Of a stretch of 64,000 bases of DNA, positions 53,107 to 62,590 are shown piece after piece (position 1 is the stretch's first letter; each line of letters opens with the position of its first letter). The translations under genes were made by a program, and so were the position numbers. The DNA lies in the NCBI RefSeq assembly GCF_024809975.1, contig NZ_JANUDY010000004.1:1-64000 (forward strand). Reading direction: 5' to 3'. The notes beneath the pieces were generated by a model that was not told where the DNA came from, searched no databases, and worked only from the letters and a program-made list of their open reading frames with translations. Source of the DNA: Comamonas sp. BIGb0152 (lineage in GTDB: Bacteria; Pseudomonadota; Gammaproteobacteria; Burkholderiales; Burkholderiaceae_C).

Positions 53107-54612
53107 TCAAGCGCGCCGCAACATGGCCTGCGAAGCCACCACATGGCTGGCCATGCCGATGCGGTAGACCACACCGGCAATGAACAGGCCAATGAACCAG
53201 GCATAGGCATACAGGTCTTTGAAGAGGGTGCCTACATTGGGAAAACTGGCAGGAAACGCCGCATTCAGAAAGCCCGGAATATTGGGCGCCACGCCGCAGG
53301 CAAACGCGGCAACGGCCACCCAGTTCCAACCATTGGAATAGCTGTATTTGCCGCCTTCCCGGTAGAGCTCGTCCACATCCAGCTGGGTGCGGCGGATGAG
53401 GAAGTAGTCCACCATCAAGATCCCGGCAATCGGGCCCAGCAGCGCCGAGTAGCCAATCAGCCAGGTGAAGATATAACCCTGGGTGGACTCCAAAATCTTC
53501 CAGGGCATCATCAGGATGGCAATCGCCACGGTGATATAGCCGCCGGTCCGGTAGCTGATGCGTTGGGGGTTAAGCGCAGAAAAGTCGTAGGCAGGGCCCA
53601 CCAGGTTGGCGGCCAGGTTGACGCTCACCGTATCCACCAGCAGCACGATGAGGGCGATGAGTACCGCAGCGCCCGTCATGCGCGCCGCCACATCCACCGG
53701 ATCCCACAGCGCCTTGCCATAGATGACGACCGTGGCCGAGGTGACGATCACCGCCAAGGCGGCCAGCAGACCCATGGGCACCGGCAGGCCAATGGCCTGG
53801 CCCAGCACCTGGTCGCGCTGCGAGCGGGCAAAACGGGTGAAGTCAGGAATGTTCAGCGCCAAGGTGGCCCAGAAACCAATCATGGCCGTGAGCGACGGCC
53901 AGAAGGTGCCCCAGAACTGGCCCGCCTTGGCTTCACCGGCCGCAAAGGCCGACGGCTTGCTCAGGATCGGGCCAAAGCCGCCCGCCTTGTCATACACCCA
54001 CCACAGCAGCACAAAGCAGATGACGATCTTGGCCGGTGCGGTATAGGTCTCCAGCTTGCGGATGGACTCGATGCCATGCACCACAAAATAGAACTGGATG
54101 GCCCAGAAGACCAGGAAACAGACCAGCTGCGCCACATTGATGCCCAGCCACGTGATCTTCTCGCTCTCCAGCGGATGGCCAATGATCACGCCCAGCAAGG
54201 TGTAGATCATCAGGCCGCCAAACCAGGTCTGGATGCCATACCAGCCGCAGGCCACCAGGGCGCGCAACACCGCAGGCAGCTTGGCGCCCTGGGTACCGAA
54301 GGAGGCACGGGCCAGCACGGCGTAAGGGATGCCATATTTGGCGCCTGCATGCCCTATGAGCAGCATCGGCACCAGCACAATCAGGTTGGCCAGAAAGACG
54401 GTCATGACCGCCTGGAACGCCGACATCCCCCCTTCGACCAGGCTGGCGGCCAAGGTGTAGGCGGGAATGCACATCACCATGCCTATCCACAATGCCGTGA
54501 AGTGGTACCAGGTCCACGTTCGCTGCGAGGCTTGCGTGGGTGCGAGGTCGTCGTTCCAAAGGCCGCCGGCTTCATGGCCGGTGGCACCCCCTGCTTGCGC
54601 GTCATGGGACAT
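53107..54612 (-). CDS. NCS1-family nucleobase:cation symporter
   Basis: A 501-residue inner-membrane transporter with about twelve hydrophobic spans. Family motifs include DLAPTQASQRTWTWYHFTALWIGM at the N-terminus, GIPYAVLARASFGTQGAKLPAVLRA, and the later segment GYSALLGPIAGILMVDYFLIRR. NCS1 members import uracil, cytosine, allantoin or hydantoins with Na+ or H+. Its place between dihydropyrimidinase and PreA suggests uracil or thymine uptake. AAGGAG precedes the ATG. The exact substrate is inference. Confidence 0.9.
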   Translation of the reverse strand: MSHDAQAGGATGHEAGGLWNDDLAPTQASQRTWTWYHFTALWIGMVMCIPAYTLAASLVEGGMSAFQAVMTVFLANLIVLVPMLLIGHAGAKYGIPYAVLARASFGTQGAKLPAVLRALVACGWYGIQTWFGGLMIYTLLGVIIGHPLESEKITWLGINVAQLVCFLVFWAIQFYFVVHGIESIRKLETYTAPAKIVICFVLLWWVYDKAGGFGPILSKPSAFAAGEAKAGQFWGTFWPSLTAMIGFWATLALNIPDFTRFARSQRDQVLGQAIGLPVPMGLLAALAVIVTSATVVIYGKALWDPVDVAARMTGAAVLIALIVLLVDTVSVNLAANLVGPAYDFSALNPQRISYRTGGYITVAIAILMMPWKILESTQGYIFTWLIGYSALLGPIAGILMVDYFLIRRTQLDVDELYREGGKYSYSNGWNWVAVAAFACGVAPNIPGFLNAAFPASFPNVGTLFKDLYAYAWFIGLFIAGVVYRIGMASHVVASQAMLRRA

Positions 54613-54751
54613 GGCTCACTCCTTGAGAGGTGTTATCAATAGGTTCTAAGCGTCCAAATCAAAATCCGAATCCAAAGTCTTGCGTTCCATCCTGTAGCAC
54701 ACCGGGTCATGCAAAAAGCGCGCCATCTGGGGGGGATAGCGCGCCCACCAT

Positions 54752-56074
54752 TTAAGGTGACACCTGCGCGGCCACCCGTGCCGGGTTGTTGGGGTGGGTG
54801 GTCCAGTTGGCGTACTCGCCGGTGACGGTCTTGCCGGTGCGCGCATCCACCTCGCCGGGCTGCAGACTGCGCATGGAAATCGTGTCGGGCACCGGGCAGA
54901 TAGAGACACAGAGATTGCACCCCACGCATTCGGCCTCGTTCACCTCAAAGCGGCGCTCACCCGCATCGCCCTTTTGGTAGAAGATGGCCTGGTGCGAGGT
55001 GTCCTCACACACCACATGGCAGCGCCCGCACTGGATGCAGCTGTCCTGGTAGATGACGGCCTTGTCGATGTGGTTGAGGTTCAGGTCCTTCCAGTCCCTG
55101 ACGGTGGGCACCGCACGGCCTTGGAAGTCATCGATGGTCTTGAAGCCATGCGCGTCCATGTAATGGGACAGGCCATCGCACATGTCCTGCACGATCTTGA
55201 AGCCATAGACCATCGCAGCGGTGCATACCTGCACTGTGCCGCAGCCCAGCGCAATATATTCAGCCGCATCCCGCCAGGTGGTGATGCCGCCAATGCCGGA
55301 GATCGGCAGGCCCGCAGTCTGTGGATCGCGCGCAATCTCGGCCACCATGTTCTGTGCAATCGGCTTGACGGCCGGGCCGCAGTAGCCGCCGTGCGAGCCT
55401 TTGCCATCGGTGCTGGGGTGCATCACCAAGGTGTCCAGGTTCACGCCCATCACCGAGTTGATGGTGTTGATCAGCGACACCGCATCCGCCCCTCCCGCCT
55501 TGGCGGCCCGCGCCGGAAAGCGCACATCGGTGATATTGGGCGTGAGCTTGACGATCACCGGCAACCGGCTGTAGTGCTTGCACCATTCGGTCACCATCTG
55601 GATGTACTCCGGCACCTGGCCCACGGCCGCGCCCATGCCGCGCTCGCTCATGCCATGGGGGCAGCCAAAGTTCAGTTCAATGCCATCGGCGCCCGTGTCT
55701 TCCACCATCGGCAAGATGCGCTTCCAGCTCTCCTCCACGCAAGGCACCATCAGCGAGGCAATCAGCGCGCGATCGGGCCAGGCCCGCTTCACCCGGGTCA
55801 TCTCCTCCAGGTTGATCTGCAGCGGGCGATCGGTGATCAGCTCGATGTTGTTCAGCCCCACCACGCGCCGGTCCTGCGACATCAAGGTGGAGTAACGCGG
55901 CCCGTTGACGTTGACCACATGCGGGTCCTCGCCCAAGGTCTTCCATACCACGCCGCCCCAGCCCGCTTCGAAGGCGCGGGTGACGTTGATCTCCTTGTCG
56001 GTCGGCGGCGCGGATGCCAGCCAGAAGGGATTGGGGCTGCGGATGCCCAGAAAATTGCTGCGAATATCGGCCAT
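54752..56074 (-). CDS. preA: Dihydropyrimidine dehydrogenase subunit PreA
   Basis: The 440-residue catalytic subunit that reduces uracil and thymine to the dihydro forms. The N-terminal FMN barrel (about 1-330) includes the active-site segment NFGCPHGMSERGMG with its catalytic cysteine. The C-terminus has two [4Fe-4S] motifs: CIQCGRCHVVCEDTSHQAI and CVGCNLCVSICPVPDTISM. Together with PreT it corresponds to the single mammalian dihydropyrimidine dehydrogenase. AAGGAG precedes the ATG; it starts 43 bp after preT. Confidence 0.95.
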   Translation of the reverse strand: MADIRSNFLGIRSPNPFWLASAPPTDKEINVTRAFEAGWGGVVWKTLGEDPHVVNVNGPRYSTLMSQDRRVVGLNNIELITDRPLQINLEEMTRVKRAWPDRALIASLMVPCVEESWKRILPMVEDTGADGIELNFGCPHGMSERGMGAAVGQVPEYIQMVTEWCKHYSRLPVIVKLTPNITDVRFPARAAKAGGADAVSLINTINSVMGVNLDTLVMHPSTDGKGSHGGYCGPAVKPIAQNMVAEIARDPQTAGLPISGIGGITTWRDAAEYIALGCGTVQVCTAAMVYGFKIVQDMCDGLSHYMDAHGFKTIDDFQGRAVPTVRDWKDLNLNHIDKAVIYQDSCIQCGRCHVVCEDTSHQAIFYQKGDAGERRFEVNEAECVGCNLCVSICPVPDTISMRSLQPGEVDARTGKTVTGEYANWTTHPNNPARVAAQVSP

Positions 56075-56117
56075 GGCGACTCCTTGGTTCGGTGAAAACA
56101 GGGCTTGGCGCGCGCCC

Positions 56118-57479
56118 TCAGGCGCTGATGCCCACTTCGCGCATCAGCATGCGGTGCATGGCGCCTGCGGCGCGTTTGCCGTGCTCCACGGCCTCCACCG
56201 TCAGGTCACGCCCGCCCCAGCGGCAGTCGCCCCCCGCCCACACCCGCTCCAGGCTGGTCTGGCCGTCATCGTCCGTCTCGATCCGCCCCCCTTTGAGGGC
56301 AATGCGCGAACCAGCTGGCTCCGCGACATAGCTCTGACCGATGGCCTTGAGCACCATGTCCGCCGCCAGCACCGTGGTCTCGCCAGTGGTTTGCAGCTTG
56401 CCATCCACGACTTGGGTGCTGGCCAGGCGGATGCCGGAGACGGCACCGTTGTCCACCAGCACTTCCTGCGGCGCCGCCCACAGGCGGATCGTCACGCCAT
56501 GGGTCTGCGCCCATTGCTGCTCTACGCTCGATGCCGACATGGCATCCTGGCCGCGCCGGTAGACGATGCTCACCTCTTCTGCACCCAGCAAGCGGGCCTG
56601 AACGGCCGCATCGACGGCCGTCATGCCGCCGCCAATGACCACCACGCGCCGGCCCACAGGCACGGTGGCTTTATCGGGCGCCTGGCGGATGTCAGCAATG
56701 AAATCGACCGCATTGCGCAGGCCCTGGGCCGCCGGCTCGGCAATGCCCAGGTCATTGACCCCCGCCAGGCCCAGGCCCAGAAACACCGCGTCATGGCTGG
56801 CCAGCAGGCTGTCCAGGCTGAAGTCCCGCCCCAGCCGCTGGTTGTTGCGCGGGGCAATGCCGCCGACTGACAGCAGCCAGTCAATTTCCTTCTGCGCAAA
56901 ATCGTCAGTGGTCTTGTAGCTGGCCAGGCCGTATTCGTTCAAGCCGCCCAGCTTGGGCTTGGCATCGAGCAGGCTGACATCATGGCCTTGCAGGGCCAAG
57001 AGGTGGGCACAGGCCAGCCCGGCCGGGCCTGCACCCACAACCGCCACTTTCTTGCCCGTCGGTTCGGCCCGCTTGAACAGCGGCGCGCCGCCTGCGGCCA
57101 TGAAACGGTCGGTGGCATAGCGCTGCAGCGCGCCAATTTCCACCGGCTTGTCCTCGTTCGTATTGCGCACGCAGGCTTGCTCGCAGAGCACCTCGGTGGG
57201 GCACACCCGGGCGCACATGCCGCCCAGCGGGTTCGATTCAAGAATGGTCTTGGCGGCGCCCCGGATATTGTCCTGCGCGATGCGGGCGATGAAACTGGGC
57301 ACATCGATGCTGGTCGGGCAGGCCGTGGCGCAGGGTGCGTCGTAGCAGTAGTAACAGCGCTCGGCTTCGATCGATGCCTGCGCCCATGTCAGCGGCGGGT
57401 GCGCATCCGAGAAATTTTCAGCGTACTGGTCCGCGCCAAGCCGTCCTGCGCGCACACCGCATCCCTTGGGTCCGTTCAT
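56118..57479 (-). CDS. preT: Dihydropyrimidine dehydrogenase subunit PreT
   Basis: The 453-residue NAD(P)H-oxidising partner of PreA. The N-terminal Fe-S domain has CYYCYDAPCATACPTSIDV and GMCARVCPTEVLCEQAC. An FAD-binding motif follows (VAVVGAGPAGLACAHLLALQG), then a second dinucleotide fold with VVIGGGMTAVDAA. The C-terminal FAD segment is RVWAGGDCRWGGRDLTVEAV. It heads the pyrimidine degradation operon; GAGGAGG lies just before the ATG. The regulator is probably the RutR-like TetR protein at 47023, by analogy only. Confidence 0.94.
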   Translation of the reverse strand: MNGPKGCGVRAGRLGADQYAENFSDAHPPLTWAQASIEAERCYYCYDAPCATACPTSIDVPSFIARIAQDNIRGAAKTILESNPLGGMCARVCPTEVLCEQACVRNTNEDKPVEIGALQRYATDRFMAAGGAPLFKRAEPTGKKVAVVGAGPAGLACAHLLALQGHDVSLLDAKPKLGGLNEYGLASYKTTDDFAQKEIDWLLSVGGIAPRNNQRLGRDFSLDSLLASHDAVFLGLGLAGVNDLGIAEPAAQGLRNAVDFIADIRQAPDKATVPVGRRVVVIGGGMTAVDAAVQARLLGAEEVSIVYRRGQDAMSASSVEQQWAQTHGVTIRLWAAPQEVLVDNGAVSGIRLASTQVVDGKLQTTGETTVLAADMVLKAIGQSYVAEPAGSRIALKGGRIETDDDGQTSLERVWAGGDCRWGGRDLTVEAVEHGKRAAGAMHRMLMREVGISA

Positions 57480-58122
57480 GACTCATCCTCCTCGACTGGG
57501 TTACCAGCGCGAGTGCGAACAGCACCATGAGCATGCCGCCTGCGACCGCGCCACTGCATCTACAACCGGTCCGGCGAATGGCATGGCTGCGCCATCCATT
57601 CACCGCCAAAGCTGCACCAACCAGGGAGGGTTCATCAGGCCCTCATCGTGGGTGTTTTATCTATCCTGCGCCGCTGTTTTCGCAGCACTTATGAACCTAT
57701 TAAATGCCTGAATAAAATTTTACGCACTGGTAAAAACACTAGGCTATGACAAACGGTGGATATGTCGCGCCCTGCAGGGCAAGACGACGCAGCACTCGAA
57801 GGGAATGCGATTTTTTGCGCATCCGGTGGGATAGGAAAAGCCGGCAATGCGGGCATGGCCGCCCGCATGCGGTGCGGGTTTGGCACGACCTTGCGGCACG
57901 GGGTTGTGTGCACCTGAAAGCCACGCCTGGTGGCACCGGCGGGCAGAGTTTCGAACCCGGCTCCGCTGCTTTCCGGCTTGTGGCACTGAAGCATGCGCTG
58001 CATCAGACCCGGCCATGCGCAGCACCGGGCCTGGGTGATCCGCTGCTTTTACGCCATGCCATCAGACCAGGAGGCATCCAGGGGCTGTTAGCGACATGGC
58101 CCGCACATGGCGCGCAGTCAGC
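57480..58122. other. Long gap between preT and the FecI sigma gene
   Basis: This stretch holds the divergent control regions of the pyrimidine operon (minus strand) and the iron-uptake genes (plus strand). An inverted repeat TTTTAC-N6-GTAAAA lies at 57718-57735. Open frames present here are short, overlapping and without recognisable motifs, so I support no gene. Confidence 0.5.
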
Positions 58123-58141
58123 GATAATGATAACAATTCCC
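58123..58141. promoter_or_regulatory. Fur box upstream of the FecI-type sigma gene
   Basis: GATAATGATAACAATTCCC matches 15 of 19 positions of the classical Fur consensus. It lies 54 bp before the sigma factor start, implying repression by Fur with iron. Confidence 0.8.
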
Positions 58142-58194
58142 ATTTGCGTGTGTAGCAGGCTTGCGTCCCAGAGCGCGACGACGGCATCCACCGG

Positions 58195-58788
58195 TTGCGA
58201 AGACCTTCCCTCCCTTTTAGCAACGGCCGTCTGGTGTTTGAGCGCTACTACCGCGAACTGCTGAACTTTCTGTCCCGATCTGTGCAGGACCGCGACACGG
58301 CGGCCGATCTGGCCCAGGAGAGCTATGCCCGCGTGCTGGCGGCGCAGCAAAGCGGCCAGGCCGTGCAAGACCCGCGCGCCCTGCTCTACCGAACCGCCCG
58401 CAATCTGGTCATCGACCAGCACCGCCGCAGCAGCATTCGTGCCGAGCTGGAGACATCGCCTGCATCGGCAGATGAGGCATCCGGACTGGAACACTTGGCG
58501 GGCCCGCGCAGCCTGGAGCCCGAGACCATCCTGGCCTCGCGCGAAGGCCTGGCCGCCATGGTCGCCACCATCGACCAATTGCCACCGCGCTGCCGCGAAG
58601 CCTTTATGCTCTACAAGTTCGACGGCCTGAGCTATGCCCAGATCGCCGAGCAGATGGGTATATCGACACGCACGGTAGAGATGCAGCTGCAAATCGCGAT
58701 GGACGCCTGCTGGCGTTGCCATGACCGGCTCGATGGCATCCCACCGACCGTCCCTGGACGCGCGCGCAGCAAACGCGCCCAACCATGA
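58195..58788 (+). CDS. FecI-type ECF sigma factor
   Basis: A 197-residue extracytoplasmic-function sigma factor. Region 2 is seen as YYRELLNFLSRSVQDRDTAADLAQESYARVL and NLVIDQHRR, region 4 as QLPPRCREAFMLYKFDGLSYAQIAEQMGISTRTVEMQLQIAM. It should direct transcription of the TonB-dependent receptor gene downstream when FecR signals. The start is uncertain: TTG at 58195 or GTG at 58234, neither with a good ribosome binding site. The stop overlaps the fecR start. A Fur box precedes the gene. Confidence 0.88.
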   Translation: MRRPSLPFSNGRLVFERYYRELLNFLSRSVQDRDTAADLAQESYARVLAAQQSGQAVQDPRALLYRTARNLVIDQHRRSSIRAELETSPASADEASGLEHLAGPRSLEPETILASREGLAAMVATIDQLPPRCREAFMLYKFDGLSYAQIAEQMGISTRTVEMQLQIAMDACWRCHDRLDGIPPTVPGRARSKRAQP

Positions 58789-59915
58789 GCAGTCCATGTT
58801 GGCCTCCAGAATCCAGAATTGACCACGAGATGAACGCACCGCCCCAGCCACCAGACAACACCGCTGGCCTGCGCCAGCAGGTGCTGGACTGGTTTGTCCG
58901 GCGCCAGCGCGAGGCCTGGAGCGCGCAAGACGAACAGGCCTTTGTGCAATGGTTGCAGGCCGATGCCCGCCATCGCTCTGCCTATCGGCAGTGGGAGCAG
59001 TATTCGGCCGCGCTGGATGCGATGCCCGCTGACACCCTCGCCCAGCTGCGCCGCAATCTGGCCCGTGACAAGGCGCAACTGGCGGCCACGCAGCCGCCTA
59101 CACTCCCTGCTGCTGCAGCCGTCACGGCCCTGCGCCGCCGCTGGGTGCTGCCATCGCTGGGCATGGCTGCGGCGATTGTGATGACCACCGGCACCGGGCT
59201 GCTGGCCTGGCAGCACTGGCAGGCTCAGCCCGTGTTCAAGCAAGCCTACGCCTCGCAGCGCGGCCAACAGCTGGAAGTGCAACTGCCCGATGGCAGCCAG
59301 CTGCGCCTGGACACTGCTACCCGGTTGGAGGTGAGCTACTACCGGGAGCGCCGCGAAGTGCTGCTGCACGACGGCCAGGCCGTGTTCAGCGTGCAAGCGG
59401 ATACGCAGCGCCCCTTCCATGTGCTGGCCGGCCCGGTGGGCATCACCGTAGTCGGCACCCGGTTTTCCGTGCGCTACACGCCGGGGCTGGCGGGCAGCGA
59501 TGGCGTGCGGGTAGGAGTGGAAGAAGGCCAGGTGCGGGTGCTACGCCGCGATGGCGCGCCCGGCCCCGCATGGGCGCAGATCGCCGAGGCCCAGACCTTG
59601 GCTGCCGGCCAGCAGATCAGCGCTGACAGCCAAGGCAGCCTGAGCCCCATCCAGCAGGTCGCCGCCGAAGGCATTGCCGCCTGGCGCGAGCACCGCATCA
59701 GCTTTGTCAACACGCCGCTCTCGCAAGCGCTGGCGGAGTTTGAGCGCTATGGCAGCACGGGCCTGTCGATCCACGACCCGGCAGTCGCCGCGCTGCGCCT
59801 GAGCGGCACCTTTGACCCCAGCGACACCCAGACCCTGCGCAAGGTACTGCCCCATGCGCTGCCGGTGCGGCTGCAGCAAGTGGCAGGCGGCCTGGAGATA
59901 CGCGCTGCGCGTTGA
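58785..59915 (+). CDS. FecR-type anti-sigma/sigma regulator
   Basis: A 376-residue inner-membrane signal transducer. The cytoplasmic N-terminus (DUF4880-like, QQVLDWFVRRQREAWSAQDEQAFVQWLQADARHRSAYRQWEQY) binds the sigma factor. One transmembrane helix follows (VLPSLGMAAAIVMTTGTGLLAW). The periplasmic FecR domain contains QLPDGSQLRLDTATRLEV and GPVGITVVGTRFSVR, and its C-terminal part (about 300-376) resembles an STN-like fold. The start at 58785 overlaps the sigma stop (ATGA); an ATG at 58830 is an alternative. Confidence 0.9.
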   Translation: MSSPCWPPESRIDHEMNAPPQPPDNTAGLRQQVLDWFVRRQREAWSAQDEQAFVQWLQADARHRSAYRQWEQYSAALDAMPADTLAQLRRNLARDKAQLAATQPPTLPAAAAVTALRRRWVLPSLGMAAAIVMTTGTGLLAWQHWQAQPVFKQAYASQRGQQLEVQLPDGSQLRLDTATRLEVSYYRERREVLLHDGQAVFSVQADTQRPFHVLAGPVGITVVGTRFSVRYTPGLAGSDGVRVGVEEGQVRVLRRDGAPGPAWAQIAEAQTLAAGQQISADSQGSLSPIQQVAAEGIAAWREHRISFVNTPLSQALAEFERYGSTGLSIHDPAVAALRLSGTFDPSDTQTLRKVLPHALPVRLQQVAGGLEIRAAR

Positions 59916-60030
59916 CCTCCCGGCCCCGGCAAAAATTTTTAATAAATTTTCGCAGCCACTACCGTATTTCTCGCCACTCGTGCGTCTACCTCAGTAGGAA
60001 TGATTTGCATTGACTACTTTGAGGACCCTC

Positions 60031-62436
60031 ATGCCGTATCCCCTCTTGCGCCCCGCTCCGCTGGCTTTGGCCATTGCCCTGGCCTTGGCTACCGCCGGCG
60101 TACATGCGCAAAGCGCAGCGCTGCCTACCACGCCGCTGGCCTTCAGCATCCCGGCCCAGCCGCTGGCCGAAGCGCTCAATGCCTGGGCACGGCAAACGCG
60201 CATCCAGCTGATCGCCCAGCAAGGCCTGGTGGCCGGCAAGCGGGCACCGGCCATCGTGGGCAGCTTGACGCCGAACCAGGCCCTTGACCGCCTGCTGGCC
60301 GGCACCGGCCTGGTGGCGACGGTGGAAGGCCAGGCCGTGGTCATCAAGGCCGCATCGCTGGGCGAGGAAGGCGCGACCCTGGCCACCGTTACCGTGACGG
60401 CAGATGCCCAGCGCGATGGTGCCACCGAAGGCAGCGGCAGCTACACCCAGCGCGGGCCCAGCGCCACCGCCACGGGCTTGAGCCTGAGCTTGCGCGAGAC
60501 GCCGCAGTCGGTGAGCGTGATGACGCGCCAGCGCATGGACGACTTCAAGCTGGACACCTTGACCGATGTGATGGAGCAGACGCCCGGCATCGGCACCTAC
60601 CGCCAGGGCAATGCCACCGATTTCCAGGCGCGCGGCACCTCGGTCAACCTGCAAACCGATGGCATGAGCCAGGTGCGCAGCGGCTGGTACTACCTGACCA
60701 GCACCCTGTTCTCGCTCGATGACATGGCCGAGATCGACCACATCGATGTGCTCAAGGGCTCCTCAGGCCTGGTGGTGGGCAAGGGCGAATACGGCGCCAC
60801 CGTCAACATGGTGCGCAAGCGCCCCACCCGCAGCTTCCAGGCCAGCGTGCAGGCCAGCGCCGGCAGCTGGGACAGCTACCGCGCCCAGGCCGATATTGGC
60901 GGCCCGCTCAACGAAGCGGGCACGCTGCGCGGCCGCCTGGTCGCATCGGCCACCGATGCCGGCAGCTTTCGCGACCATGAAGACAGCCAAAGCAAGATGC
61001 TGTTCGGCACCCTGGAAGCCGACCTGAGCCCCGACACCTTGCTGAATGTCGGCTTTACCTACCGCCAGCGTGCGGCCCATGGCATCGGCACCACCCAACC
61101 CATCCAGGGCTACACCCGAGCCGGCGTCAAAACGCCCGACCGTCCACGCTCGTTCAACACCGGTGCCCCCTGGGGCGGCTATGACCAGGACGCTTTGAAC
61201 CTGTTCGGCAGCCTGGAGCAGCGCCTGGGCAATGGCTGGACGAGCAGCCTCAAGGTCTCGCACCAGCGGGTGGCCATGGACGACATGTTTGCGGGCTACC
61301 TGTATGACCAGGACCGGCTGAACTATGGCCGCTGGACGGACATGCGCAACAACAACTGGACCGTGAACCTGGACATCAAGGGCCCCTTCAGCCTGCTGGG
61401 CCGCCAGCACGAGCTGCTCGCTGGCATCGGTATCTCGCGCTTCCAAAGCAGCGTCAAACTGCCTTTGAACGCGCTGACCCTGCTGCCCCTGGCTGGCCTG
61501 GGCCTGAGCTACGACCAAGGCGGCGCCTACCTGCCCGAGCCCGACACCAGCAGCTGGACCTATGGCGACAACCGCTTCAGCCAAAAGCAGCGCTACGCCT
61601 ATGCGGCGGGCCGCTTTCAACTCAGCGACCCGCTGCAGCTGATCGCCGGCTTGCGCGTGACCCGGTTCGAAGAGCGCGACACCACCCCCTACTGGTGGAA
61701 CTACGACATGAACGAGAGCGCGGTCTACACGCCCTATGCCGGTCTGGTCTATGACTTCCACCCCAACCTGTCAGCCTACGCCAGCTATGCGAGCATCTTC
61801 CAGCCCCAGACCTCGCAGGACGAGCAAGGCCGCACCCTCAAGCCCGAAGAAGGCAACACCTATGAGATCGGCATCAAGGGCGAGTTCTTTGACAAGCGCC
61901 TGAACGCCAGCATCAGCCATTACTGGATCAAGACCAAGAACACCGCCGAAGAAACCGGCGGCCTCACCCCGGGTGGCGACACCGCCTACCGCTCCGTTGC
62001 ATCGGCGACGCGCCACGGCTGGGAGCTGGAGCTGTCGGGCGAGTTGGCGCGCGGCTGGCAAGCCCAGGGCAGCCTGGTGCGGCAGAACAGCTCGCTGAGC
62101 AACACCAGCCAGTACCCCGAGTACCAGTTCAAACTGGGCAGCACCTACCGCTTTGATGAAGGCGCGCTGCGCGGCTTGACCGTCGGTGCGTCCACCCGCT
62201 GGCAGGACAAGACCTCCGTCAGCAACGGCGCCGCCACCTTGGCGCAAAGCAGCTACGCCCTGCTGGACCTGATGGCCCGCTACCAGGTCGACAAACAGCT
62301 GTCCTTCAGCCTGAACATCAACAACGCTTTGGACAAGCAGTACAAAGCCGGCGTGAACAACTTCAGCGCCATCGGCCTGTTCTACACCTGGGGCGCTCCG
62401 CGCAGCGTGAATGTCGGTATGCGTTATGACTTCTGA
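60031..62436 (+). CDS. TonB-dependent siderophore receptor with STN signalling domain
   Basis: An 801-residue outer-membrane receptor. The signal peptide is ALAIALALATAGVHAQ. An N-terminal STN domain (about residues 45-110, FSIPAQPLAEALNAWARQTRIQL) signals to FecR. The TonB-box region and plug follow, with RETPQSVSVMTRQRM and EIDHIDVLKGSSGLVVGKGEYGATVNMVRKRP. The beta-barrel ends in GAPRSVNVGMRYDF with the terminal phenylalanine required for insertion. I chose the ATG at 60031, seven bases after GAGG. The siderophore is unknown; no biosynthesis genes are in the window. Confidence 0.93.
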   Translation: MPYPLLRPAPLALAIALALATAGVHAQSAALPTTPLAFSIPAQPLAEALNAWARQTRIQLIAQQGLVAGKRAPAIVGSLTPNQALDRLLAGTGLVATVEGQAVVIKAASLGEEGATLATVTVTADAQRDGATEGSGSYTQRGPSATATGLSLSLRETPQSVSVMTRQRMDDFKLDTLTDVMEQTPGIGTYRQGNATDFQARGTSVNLQTDGMSQVRSGWYYLTSTLFSLDDMAEIDHIDVLKGSSGLVVGKGEYGATVNMVRKRPTRSFQASVQASAGSWDSYRAQADIGGPLNEAGTLRGRLVASATDAGSFRDHEDSQSKMLFGTLEADLSPDTLLNVGFTYRQRAAHGIGTTQPIQGYTRAGVKTPDRPRSFNTGAPWGGYDQDALNLFGSLEQRLGNGWTSSLKVSHQRVAMDDMFAGYLYDQDRLNYGRWTDMRNNNWTVNLDIKGPFSLLGRQHELLAGIGISRFQSSVKLPLNALTLLPLAGLGLSYDQGGAYLPEPDTSSWTYGDNRFSQKQRYAYAAGRFQLSDPLQLIAGLRVTRFEERDTTPYWWNYDMNESAVYTPYAGLVYDFHPNLSAYASYASIFQPQTSQDEQGRTLKPEEGNTYEIGIKGEFFDKRLNASISHYWIKTKNTAEETGGLTPGGDTAYRSVASATRHGWELELSGELARGWQAQGSLVRQNSSLSNTSQYPEYQFKLGSTYRFDEGALRGLTVGASTRWQDKTSVSNGAATLAQSSYALLDLMARYQVDKQLSFSLNINNALDKQYKAGVNNFSAIGLFYTWGAPRSVNVGMRYDF

Positions 62437-62502
62437 TGGGTCGCCCTAGCCTGGCCCTGGGTCGGGGGCTCTAGCCGCGCAGCCATGCTGACGGCGATCG
62501 CG

Positions 62503-62535
62503 CAAGCCCGCAACCTGTCCACGGCTGCGGGCTTG
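62503..62535. other. Stable hairpin between convergent genes
   Basis: CAAGCCCGCA and TGCGGGCTTG form a perfect 10-bp stem with a 13-nt loop between the receptor gene and the convergent amidohydrolase. Neither side has a T run, so it is not a classical terminator. Confidence 0.5.
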
Positions 62536-62590
62536 TGCACGGTGGTCTGCTACCGCTTGTCGAATGCCATGTCGGAGGCCGATGCACCGC

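Noticed and set aside
57466..57711. 81-codon plus-strand frame with a hydrophobic C-terminus
   Set aside because: It overlaps the preT start, lacks a ribosome site and has no recognisable similarity; a small membrane protein cannot be excluded.
57689..58264. Overlapping frames on both strands before the sigma gene
   Set aside because: Compositions look random, the frames overlap each other and the Fur box, and no motifs are seen.
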